A stretch of DNA of 64,000 nucleotides from Sialis fuliginosa (taxonomy: Eukaryota; Arthropoda; Insecta; Megaloptera; Sialidae). The stretch's first letter is position 1. Each line of letters opens with the position of its first letter. The notes under the pieces are model-generated. The model ran no database searches. It was not told the origin of the DNA and saw nothing but the letters and a program-made list of their open reading frames with translations. Below, piece after piece: positions 37,621 to 48,260 of the stretch. The DNA is taken from positions 8,467,001 to 8,531,000 of the forward strand of contig OY540817.1 of NCBI GenBank assembly GCA_961205875.1. Reading direction: 5' to 3'. The position numbers and the translations under genes were made by a program.

Positions 37621-38402
37621 TAACCTAATAATTAAAATTAAAATAATTGAGCATGCGAAAACTCAACTTCGCATTTTATTGGTGTATTTTGAGACAAACA
37701 TTAATCGTGCAAATTTATTTATAAACTATAGAAATATATCAGATCCTTATTATTAAATAAACATTGAAATTATACAAGTAGAACCCTTTGCAAATACATA
37801 TATAATAAAACAAAACTATATTGTGTTAAATTACCTTTGAATATTTCAATTACTATGAAAACTACATTACTGAACAATTGACAATGACGCATATACATAC
37901 ATGCTTATATATGTATTGTTTGATACAATGATTAGAAATTTTCTACATCTCCTATTATATTGTTGTATATCTTAGCTACCGGCAGAAAACATTGCGGTAC
38001 CTCTGTTCTGAAACGATCGCATGAACATGAAACACAAACGTGAACGTGAAACAATGGCCCAAGTATTATCGAACTAATTTCTATGAATTCTGTTTTAGAT
38101 AACATGTGTGTATATGTATGTTTGTACAGTGGCAACCCTTGAATTAATTTTAGGGGTTTGAAATTTTTAATTTAATAAAAAATATTGCAGTTTACTAAAT
38201 AAATTTTAAAAACATTCTACTTATTTTAGGATAAAAAATGCATATAATAATTTTATTATTTTTTCTAAAATTCTCTAATATTTCAGATCTTAGTGTTTGT
38301 CGTTGATAACATCACTGCTTTCAAGAATTTTTCAATTTTTTTAAACTAGTCCTACTTGTTGTTAGTTCTACTGATAAAGACCTACATTTTGATACCCCAC
38401 AT
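37621..38402. other. No gene seen; repeat fragment at the right edge
   Basis: AT-rich. 38,380-38,400 carries the CTACATTTTGATACCCCACA fragment of the neighbouring repeat family. Confidence 0.3.
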
Positions 38403-39154
38403 GTCCAGCTATAAATTAAAAACATCTGCCAAGTAAATGCACAGTGCTTCCTCGTGCTAAATTCACTACAGATAATTAATTATTAAACAATTTAAATATA
38501 AACAGATGCTCAGATAAATTGCTTAGAATTGGTTAACTATTTAATTTTTATACAATTTTACTAAAAAATATTAGTTCGAAATTTTTTTTAAGACACATCT
38601 GATTATTTTTTCATATATTTTTTAATTTTTTAACAAATTCAATCTAAATCTAAATTTATGCAAACGTCAAAATGACAGTTAATATATCAAAGTAAATATC
38701 AATTCAAAAAAACAAAACACGATTTTTAAAAATAAATTGAGATAAATCTTTGTATGAGAATATTTTACAACAAACATTGTAGACCCATATTATAGGAAAT
38801 TTAATGCTCTACAAAAAATATGCTATAAAATTTTCACGTAACGTGTCGTTCTTGAAATATCTTGAAAAAATAAATATTTTGGGATGTCACCCCTCCCCCT
38901 TACTCAAGCCAGACCGAACCATCCGACCAAGTTTCAATAATATCGGTTCAGTGATTCATGAGTTATACGTGTGACAAGGATTCAGGAGACAGACGGACGG
39001 ACACACGGACAGACAGACAGACACGGAACGAAAAGTGTTTGTCTTGACGTGAAACGAAAAGATCAATTTAAAATATTGAAATCGGAGAACATTTTTGTTA
39101 TCTAAAACGATCACAAAGCGTCTCATATCTTCGATATTGCGAGGAAGCAAAATT
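38403..39154 (-). mobile_element. 'GCTTCCTCG' repeat, long copy 2
   Basis: Reverse-complement relative of 24,709-25,536, sharing AACATCTGCCAAGTAAATGC, the GGACAGACAGACAGACACGG tract and GCTTCCTCGCAATATCG. The 20-bp tandem array is a single unit here. Confidence 0.65.
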
Positions 39155-39708
39155 AGGGATCATAACTTTACATGTTGCATTAAAATTTCATATATCTAGC
39201 TTGTATAATTTACGAGATATTTTGCTGTGATGGACAGTGACGAAGTGACTAAAAATTTAATTAAAAAACCTAATTTTACTTTGGGGTTCACTTACTCATT
39301 GTTTCTAAGAATTTACTGCCACTGAATGGTATATATATGTGTATATATGTAGGTAGGTGTACACCCTTAATCTCTTATTTAAATTCAGAGAGGGTCGAGT
39401 CGTGCGTGCAAGTCTAAACGTTCACATATCAAATATCCATACCAACATAATATACATGTTCATTAATTTATATTACTCATTAGTATTTCGTGTTCTATAT
39501 ACCTAAGCATTCATACTTATTGAATTTATACAATAAAATAGAATTATCTTTAGCAAATATGAAGAACTGATTAAAACTTAATTAATATTTGTTATCAATT
39601 AACATGTACATACATAACTACTGTGAACATTGTTCGAAATCTAAACTAATATCTAATTTACTAAAAACTTACTTATTGAAGTGGTTAAGAAAGTTGACAG
39701 AAGATTAA
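39155..39708. other. No gene seen
   Basis: AT-rich; no frame or paired repeat recognised. Probably intron of the Ig-domain gene that follows, if its first exons lie further upstream. Confidence 0.3.
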
Positions 39709-40269
39709 GGTAGTATTGCGGTGTGACGACTTAAAATTTTCAATTTTTTTACATATTTTCAAAGTAAAATATATTTAGAATATACTGTTAAAATTGTAGA
39801 CCGAAATTCAAAATATTAACAAAGTTATAGCACATAGAAGAGAACGGGTCGTGTTAGTGTTTTTCTCGAAACTACTTTTTTCGGTTGGTAGGAAGCGGAA
39901 ACGATTTTTTTTATTTTTAGTAACAATTTCTTTTTTTCTCGATTTTTAACGAAAAAAAGATTATTTCAAACAATTCCCTCATTTTGTTTTTTTATTAATA
40001 CATATAAATGTCTAATTCTAGATAATTCGATAAAGACAAATCTATAAAAAAAATTATTAGATTTTTTGTTTCAAATCACTATAAGTGGAAATGTGCTTCC
40101 CACCACCCACCCACCTTTTTTTCTAGGAGTCCGCCCCAAAAAACACAGTATTTTAAATTTACTAAAAAAAATTGTACAATTTAAGATGCATTATATTTAT
40201 ATTTTATTATGGTACGAAAAAAAATACTGAAATAAGCTTAAAATCTTAGGCTCCCACCGCAATATTGCC
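39709..40269. mobile_element. MITE with 'GGTAGTATTGCGGTG' ends
   Basis: Left end GGTAGTATTGCGGTG and right end CACCGCAATATTGCC form a 15-bp inverted repeat with two differences; subterminal TTAAAATTTT / CTTAAAATCTT also pair. About 561 bp with no transposase. Class unresolved. Confidence 0.6.
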
Positions 40270-40613
40270 ATAAACATATACGTTGTATGAAATGATTTTC
40301 TGAAGTGGTCAATTAATTTCTTACAATTTTATTTATTGTCTCACTCTAACCACCGGTTGTCAAAGAGAGTCATACGTCATCTATATCCTTAAAAAATAAA
40401 TATAAATAATAATAAAATATTTCTCATGTTATTGTGTATGTATTGTACTCATTTCACCAATACATTTTATTCGCTTATCAAAAGCTTCTGCAGGGCACAT
40501 ATAGCTCGTCTCGTATATTTTTGATGTAATTCAATTACACTTACATATTTACTTACTGTAACAAAATAAGTAAACAAAAAAAATAGAATCTAATATCGAT
40601 TTATTGATTTCAG

Positions 40614-43600
40614 TACCTCCCCGAATTCACCACGTCTCTCATACCGGACGTCTAGATGTTTCTCAAGGAGCTACGGTCAAATTGGAATGCAGAGCATCTG
40701 GAAATCCTGTTCCTACAGTATCTTGGACTAGAAAGGTAAATAAACCTATCAGTGCAATTGTCATACTTAACATTTTTAGACAAAAATACAAAGTAATTAA
40801 AAAAATAGATAACGGTTTAGAAAATATCTAGGTCTTATGTAAGAAAAGGATATTTTTTATTTATTTTTATAACGGGTGTTCAAAATAAAAAGTCATGAAT
40901 TTATACTTCAAAAAGTAAGTTGCTTACAGAAAAACTTTCAAGACAAAATTACTCAGTATGAAGGAGACAATATCATATTTTTTGTGATTATAGTTTTTTA
41001 ATGGTAACTTTAATTTTTTTAAATAAAAACCTATATTTTGGTTTTATGGATCTAATTCTACGAGAAAAAATAAAAAAAATGAAAATGTCTGATAAGTTTT
41101 TATATAAGCGAGAAAACGATAAATTTTACGAAAAAAAGTATATGATCTTTGTTGTAGGTAATTGTCTAATCTTTATAATTGATCGTCAGTATTTTAGTCA
41201 TAGAACCAATATACCAGGAGATATTAACATAAAAATAATTTTTATCGCCCTGAAGCGAAATCCTAAAGTTACTTGACTATTATATTACTAAAAATCGAAT
41301 AACCAAACTCTCCACTGGAGCAGCTGGAGTAGTACTTTGGGATCCCTGAGCATAGGGGGCCACCAAACTAAACTAACTAAAAAAAATAAAGAAACAGAAG
41401 TTAACGTAATATTTTATTTTGTACATTCTAAAACAATTTACTTATATCTTTTACTTCCATGTTCCGAAGGAAATGGAAGTATTGTAATACCATCGAAAAA
41501 TCGTGTCCGAGAAAATGACAAATTCTGATTGTACTAACTTCAAAACGTAAAGAAAAGTTAATTTCCGCATGGCGGCTGTGCGTGTGTCTGTGTGTCTGTC
41601 TGTCAGGATGTAGATTTTTTTTTCGTTCACGATAACTACTGTAAAAATGCACCGATCTGAATTATTTTTGGGGAAAATATTTGTCTCAGTGAGTACTCCA
41701 GACCTATTGATTTTGGTGCTAATCGGATAAGGGGTTTTGGAAATATTCGAAATTTTGTAACTTTTTTCGTCAAAAAAATGAATATTGCGAGTATTATCTC
41801 ACTAATTTTGATAAGATTTGGTACATTTGCAGTTCAATTGAATCTAAGGGACATTTATTATTTGTTCGTGCCTAAACAGCCATTAAAGGGATGAAAAACA
41901 CACTTAAAATTTGAATTTTAAATACTAATATGTCATTAATTCATGTTGCCTTGGAAACAAATGCAACTAAATTCAAATTGTCAAATTAGTTTTTCTATGA
42001 ATGTGAATTATGTTTTTGACATTAGAAAACTAATATTTATATACAAATGGCAAAAAGAGCTGTAACCGTTGTAAGTATATATGTTTTTTTAATGTATTAC
42101 GATATGTATATTCATAGTAGTAGCTTATATAAATAAAATATTTAAAATTAAAAAATGTATATTTAAAAATTATTAAAAAGATAGATAGAACATGGAAGTC
42201 ATGTATGGTTCTCCATACCGATATTTTACTTTTAATGTCTTCTATTATTATTTCAATGATTTTACAATAGTTCCATTGTAACTCCATAAATTTTATATTA
42301 AACATGTTAGTGTGAAAAGTCAAGGTGTATTTTGTCTGATTACACTTAACAAGAAAAAAACACTAAATAGCAAAAAAATGTCAAGTTTCCAGCACTACTT
42401 GGTCCATTACGTTTACATCCGAATTCGCTAGAGTCTCCCTATAAACGGTTCCAACGAAAGCTTCCCCAGGTTCCATAGCCTCTAGGTACGGCTCTGTATA
42501 GAATAAAAATTAAGATCCGTACATTACTAAATGAGATTTTTTGTAATATGAAATATCTTCAGACTATACGTTTTTTATTGTTCGTTTTTGTACAGAACAA
42601 CGTTTTACCAAGCGGTGAAAGATCAGTGACTGGATTGACAATGCTGCTCCAACATGTAGACCGCCACACGGCTGGACAGTACCAATGCAGTGCCGATAAT
42701 GGAGTCGGACAGCCAGACATCCGTTACATCAACTTGAGTGTACGATGTAAGTAGCCATATTGTATAGATACCGTTATTTATTACATATATAAATAATAAA
42801 AAGTATATTTGAATATATGAATGTCTAGAATGATAAAAAATTAATGTACCTAAAGCAGCGCATATTTCAGTATTGAATTCATAATATGATAAATTATATA
42901 TTTCAATATAATTAGATTCATTTTTAGGGTTCGTAGAAAACCAAGAAACCCTTATAGTTTCGCTCTGTCCGTCCGTTCATCTGCCTGTAGGTCACAGCCT
43001 TCCAATTCTCTCATTTATATACCCATTAAGATGAAATTTAGTATACGGGCGTACATTGATGACCCAAAAACAGAAATGATGAGATTTTTGAAAAAAACAA
43101 TTTTTTAGAACTCCCCTCCCATCGACTAATTAGTGTACTCAATAAAAAGTTCACTTACCCCATTGAGTGGAGTGTCTTCAGATAGGTCTCCTAAAATGCA
43201 ACAAAAAATAATGGACGGCCGAACATTTGTTTACATATGTCGATCCAGTGTTGCTAGTAGCTCCAAATCCTATTAGAACTCTCGATCAAGTTGATTTGAG
43301 AGCCTCCATCCAATCTTTCTCCACTGAGCGTTTTTTATCATTTTTATTTGCAGAAACATTTTTTTGATTTTTGATGCAAAATATTTAGTTTATGTTTTAT
43401 AATTATAGATGCACCAGAAGTTGAAACAGAAAGGTCGACAGTTCATACTGGTATTGGATTAGAAGCACAACTTGTTTGTATAGTTCATGCAGAACCATCT
43501 CCCCATGTAAGTTAATGTTATACTGAAACTTAATTACTAATTATTATCATATAGCCAGACTTGACAATGATGTATAAATTTATTCAGGTACTCTGGTATA

Positions 43601-46600
43601 AAGAAACGGCACAACTAGGTACTACAGAGCAACATGCTTCACAAACTAGGGGCAACAGACACACACTTATAATACGTAATGTTTCGAAAGCTGACTATGG
43701 AAACTATAGGTATTTTATTATTTTTTATATGTAATAAAAATCTATATGTAAAGCAATATTTTATTTTACAGTTGTTTAGCCAGTAATACATTGGGAAAAT
43801 CTCGTGGGCACTTGACTCTAACAGGAACAGCGACTACTGCACAATTCGAATCAGCGCCTCTAGGTGATTCAACTCATAGCTACAATATAACTTGGGCTGT
43901 AAGCAGTCACTCGCCTGTAACTGAGTTCAAACTCTACTTCCGACCGCAACCAATGGTTGGAATCAATCCCCACAGGTCTATGAGACAACATGATATTGAT
44001 ATGAATACCGTACATAGATTGGTAAGTTACAAAGTTTCAATTGATTTGTTAATAATATACAAACTCACAATTGGACCCAGTTATAGAATTATTAATTCAA
44101 ATCGAATCATAGTTAAAGCTATATTATATATAACATACATATATATTAGACTGGTTCAAAAAAAGTGACTATTTTTTTTTTTCGAAACAATTCCATTTAT
44201 ACCTTCGAGGAGGTGTAGAAAGATGCCTGTTAAAAGGAGAGCTCTTAATATTAATATTTAGAGGTCGCTCATCACAGATTTCTATTTCCCATTGAAATAA
44301 CATTGGAAAAAATTTTTTTGAACTTTGGAATTTTATATTTCGGTCTAGAAGCAAAGTGCCGGATGAGCGATACATATTTTTATAGAAAATTAGTTGCTCT
44401 ACAAAAAAGGTTTCTTATCATTTTTCGACAAATTCACTCCTTCAAAAGTTATTCAAGGTTAAAGTTTAATTTAGAGTAAATTTAAGTTTTTTTTCTTGAT
44501 TTCTGACAAAATGTTAAAACTTATCACTTAAAATCATAAAATCATTCATGAAAATTTTATGAATGATTATCTAGGGAAAACTTTGAAATAATCATCCGTA
44601 CTTTTTGATAAAAATTTACACGCTTTCAATTGGAGAAAATATTGTTTTATAAAGTAATGTTAAACGAAATATTTATGTAGAAATAAATTTTTATATATTG
44701 ATGGATTTTAAGCAGTATTTCTTTTAAGATTGGCATTTTTTTATCGACATCTTTGTATTTATTCATCTATTTTTTGAAGGAAATCTAGAACGTGAAACGA
44801 TTAACTTCACAAATCTAGAATTTTTAAATGGCCCTACTTTTCCCTAGATAATCATTCATAAAATTTTCATGAATGATTTTATGATTTTAAGTGATAAGTT
44901 TTAACATTTTGTCAGAAATCAAGAAAAAAAACTTAAATTTACTCTAAATTAAACTTTAACCTTGAATAACTTTTGAAGGAGTGAATTTGTCGAAAAATGA
45001 TAAGAAACCTTTTTTGTAGAGCAACTAATTTTCTATAAAAATATGTATCGCTCATCCGGCACTTTGCTTCTAGACCGAAATATAAAATTCCAAAGTTCAA
45101 AAAAATTTTTTCCAATGTTATTTCAATGGGAAATAGAAATCTGTGATGAGCGACCTCTAAATATTAATATTAAGAGCTCTCCTTTTAACAGGCATCTTTC
45201 TACACCTCCTCGAAGGTATAAATGGAATTGTTTCGAAAAAAAAAAAATAGTCACTTTTTTTGAACCAGTCTAATATATATGTATACAATGTGAAAATGTT
45301 ATTTCTTTAAAAAATATATTTTAGAATAAAATTTAATAAATAAAACAGCTGTCTAAATGAACTAACAGTTCGATAGACAAAATTAAAATTAAAAAATTTA
45401 ATAAATCATGTTTACAATAAAGACTTAAGAACAGACAAATTAGGTACTTGTTGAAAGCTCAATCTTAAAGCAACTCATAACACCATATATATTTTCCTAG
45501 AAAAATAAATCTTGAAAGACAACTTTCTTTTTTTGCTAAAAAAATTTTGGGATAAAATTATTTCCCCTTTTAGGGATATCTCTGAATATCTCAACAAGGG
45601 AAACCTAAATTATTTTTTGTCTATAGAGTCCCTTACAGTCATAAAATTAAGTACCTTGTAGTGGCGTTTAATTTATCAATACCTTGGAAAAATGGATTAG
45701 ATCTACATATATCAAATTAGATCTAAATTTCTCAAAATTTTTATCGTCGATTAGAATAGATCTACAGGGTGATTTACAACTAGTGTAAAAAAAATTAACA
45801 GTAGATCGAGGATGTAATTTTAAGCAAAAAACCTTATGTGAACCTATGTCCGGAGGGAGCTACAGTCTTTTATCTAAAATTAGTGTTTATTTAATATCTA
45901 GAGAACCCATTGTGCTACAGTTATGAAATTTGATACAGGGATTGATATTAATAAGTGCTATCGATTTCCAGTATCAAATAATAATAATTTAAACCAGGGA
46001 TCTTAATTTACATAGATAGCCATGTGGGATGTCAAAATGTAGATCTCATTTTTTTATATTTTTCTAACTCAAAAATGACATAGACATAGAGCATGGACCG
46101 CGCATCAGACTCAAAAACAAAGCCGTGTCAAAAAAAATAGATAGAAAATGGTTTGAGATATACCTACTTGTCCTTATTTAAACAGGAGTAACTATTTTAT
46201 TCTTCTTAGAAAAAGAGATAGATACATCCCAAACGCCACCGCATCTCTCACTGTTTTGAAGAAATGTTACACAATTATGTTAATACGAATGGTCTTAACC
46301 AATTTTCTCTATATCTGGGTCCAAGTGTACAAATCTTTCAACCAAATATTATTAATGTTGATTGCTTTGCAGGAAAATGATACAACCTACATTCAAGGCA
46401 GTTATAGTGGTAGGAAAGATTGGAGTAGTGTAATTTTACCAGGACCTCTTCTGTATGCTTCAAACGTCCCATACGCGGGTGTTACTCGACAAAGAATGTC
46501 ATACGTAATCCACGGTCTGCAGCCAGCTAGTCATTATGAAGCACGTGTTCAAGCAAAAAATGCTGAAGGCTGGAACAAACTGTCTCCTGTTTTCCATTTC

Positions 46601-46762
46601 TCGACACGAACTGAAGAAATGGAAATCATGGTTGAACCGTCAGCACAACCAGCTGTCTACGATGTGTCAAAGAAGGATTCTGGTATGGCGGCATTCAACT
46701 CAGTGAATGGAAGAGTTAAATTATCAAGTGTTTTATTTGTTATTGTGTTCGGTTTCCTTTAA
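40614..46762 (+). CDS. klg-like: Klingon-like GPI-anchored Ig/FN3 cell-adhesion protein, 3' part (six exons)
   Basis: Coding exons: 40,614-40,735, 42,596-42,746, 43,409-43,506, 43,588-43,709, 43,772-44,021 and 46,373-46,762 (TAA at 46,760). All introns are GT-AG and phases match throughout; the first base pair completes a Val codon begun in an unseen exon. The 376 residues encode Ig2 (VKLECRASGNPVPTVSWTRK ... GQYQCSADNGVGQP), Ig3 (EAQLVCIVHAEPSP ... RHTLIIRNVSKADYGNYSC), a fibronectin III domain (YNITWAVSSHSPVTEFKLYF ... YVIHGLQPASHYEARVQAKN) and a hydrophobic end (SSVLFVIVFGFL) behind a small-residue stretch, as in GPI-anchored proteins. Three Ig + one FN3 + GPI is the architecture of insect Klingon, a homophilic adhesion protein of neurons and photoreceptors; Wrapper is the main alternative. 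Signal peptide and Ig1 were not found. Large repeats occupy the first and last introns. Confidence 0.85.
41449..42226 (+). repeat. Dispersed repeat, copy 2, in the Klingon-like gene intron
   Basis: Direct relative of 1,489-2,273, from ACTTCCATGTTCCG to CTCCATACCGATATTT, with an expanded GTGTGTCTGTGTGTCTGTCT tract. The following 42,250-42,440 is related to 2,633-2,765 in inverted orientation, so the two loci differ by an inversion or by the arrangement of two repeats. Confidence 0.75.
42926..43212 (+). repeat. 'CCGTCCGTC' interspersed repeat in the Klingon-like gene intron
   Basis: Starts TAGGGTTCGTAGAAAACC...GAAACCCTTATAGTTTCG with a small hairpin (AGGGTT/AACCCT), then CTGTCCGTCCGTTCATCTGC, and ends in the CCCCATTGAGTGG block shared with 5,334-5,401. 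Same broad family as 37,350-37,620. Confidence 0.55.
44146..45272. mobile_element. Long-arm foldback element B inside the Klingon-like gene intron
   Basis: Arms of 435 bp (44,146-44,580 and 44,838-45,272) are almost perfectly complementary around a 257-bp loop. Ends TTAGACTGGTTC / GAACCAGTCTAA lie in TATATA runs. The blocks GACTATTTTTTTTT, TTAATATTAATATT and TATTTCCCATTGAAAT match foldback element A at the same relative places, so these are two subfamilies of one element. No protein is encoded; the mirrored 68-76 residue frames in both arms are palindrome artefacts. Confidence 0.85.
45774..46255 (+). repeat. Repeat mosaic in the last intron of the Klingon-like gene
   Basis: GATTTACAACTAGTG...GATCGAGGATGTAATTTTAA is the family seen at 30,237. 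At 46,020 CATGTGGGATGTCAAAATG belongs to the 37,350 family. At 46,081-46,255 AGAGCATGGACCGCGCATC ... CCCAAACGCCACCGCATCTC is a repeat whose other copy (54,690-55,467) is split by a hAT-like insertion. Confidence 0.6.
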
Positions 46763-46903
46763 GTCAAAATGATATTTTAAAATCTTGGTTTTGACCAGAG
46801 TTGGAAATTTACAGAAATTTAAATAATATATATTAGGATATTTTAACTAATTTTTTCAAGCCAACTGTATTTTAAAATTCTTATTATAAAAAGCGAATCA
46901 AAA

Positions 46904-46909
46904 AATAAA
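46904..46909 (+). terminator. Possible polyadenylation signal of the Klingon-like gene
   Basis: AATAAA lies 142 bp after the stop codon. Other AT-rich hexamers follow, so the true 3' end could be further downstream. Confidence 0.3.
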
Positions 46910-48260
46910 AAGATGTACTTTTTGTTTCTCCGATTCTGGTTTCAACATTTACGACTGATAAAATAGGTTTTACTATTTCATGAACACGTAAACTATAAGA
47001 ATATACTTTTTAGAGAAATTTAAAAGTTCATCGTCAAATGATCAGTCGTAGATATTTCTAATTAAATAGTATACTGATTATTTACATTCGCCATAGTTAT
47101 GATTTCTCTAAAATATTATTTTTTAATTTCATTAAATTAACAAGTGTATAAAATTTGATAAATGTTTTCAAATTCCATGTTTCAATTTCATTAAATATAT
47201 AAAACTATTGCCGTGTTTTATATTCCCTATAAATCTTATTGTAGTGATTATAGAATTATGTGTATTGTAAATATATTATAACGCTAATAATATCGACACT
47301 GATATTTTATTTTCGTATTGTGCACAAGATATTTTCATTACAATTATTTATGAAATAATATTTTTTTATTAACGAATAGAAAATGTAAAATTATTAATTA
47401 TTCATAAAGAAAATTCATATAAAAAGATATATAACTTTTATATTTTTACTAATAAATGTGACCAAAATTTATAAAACCAAATATTTGTTTTTGGATATCT
47501 CAACTTCTTTTGAAAACGGTTTAATTGTGATAGCTGAAACAAAGGTTTTTTTCATTGTTTCTTACTCTGCTTTTGAAGACAAAGTTATTTTTTTCAAATT
47601 GCACTTTTTACACATTGTTGGAAAACTGATTGACCTAATATACTTTAAATCAAGCTATTCAAATCAAAAATGTATAGAGCTAGAGGGACAGAATTAATAC
47701 AATATGGGTGCTAGCCCCCACCGATACAGCGCTGTCAGACATTTCATTTTTCGTTCAGTTAAGGGATTTATCAAAAAGTTAGCTGTCCAATTCATGAGAT
47801 AAAAATTACCCCAGTCTACCATATTATCTGGTGGTTATAATTTCTATTGTCCACCACGTTGTGTGAAAAAAGGAATTATTCCTATCGGGTCAACTGTCAG
47901 TTGTTAGTTTGAAAAACGTATTTAAATTGAACGTGAAATTGTTTTGACGAATTATACTTATTTTCTTTATAAAAGAAATTAAATACTCTAATTGTGAAAC
48001 GTATATAATGAGTGGTTATTAATCACTGATTTAATTGTTTACTAAACATCGGTTTATTAAGTTAGATTAGATGACAATTGACCCGATTGTGTTAGTTTCG
48101 ATTTTTACCACTGACGGCGCTAGTGTAGGGTAAGTACAGAAATGTCAAATATCACTGAACAATCTAATGTTTGTGGCTTTTTAATTAAGCGGGTTTTTAG
48201 TGATTTTTATACAATTTGTGATATTTCTGATGAAATATAGGAGACATACGGTACCGGTCG
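46910..48260. other. 3' flank and intergenic DNA
   Basis: Probable 3' UTR and AT-rich intergenic sequence. From about 47,700 the composition becomes less AT-rich (GGGTGCTAGCCCCCACC; TCACTGACGGCGCTAGTG near 48,110). It may be the promoter/5' UTR of the candidate small gene at 48,261, but no core promoter motif could be fixed. Confidence 0.3.

Noticed and set aside
44169-45273. Mirrored 68- and 76-residue frames beginning MYRSSGTLLLD
   Set aside because: Same sequence in the two arms of foldback B; no protein family recognised.
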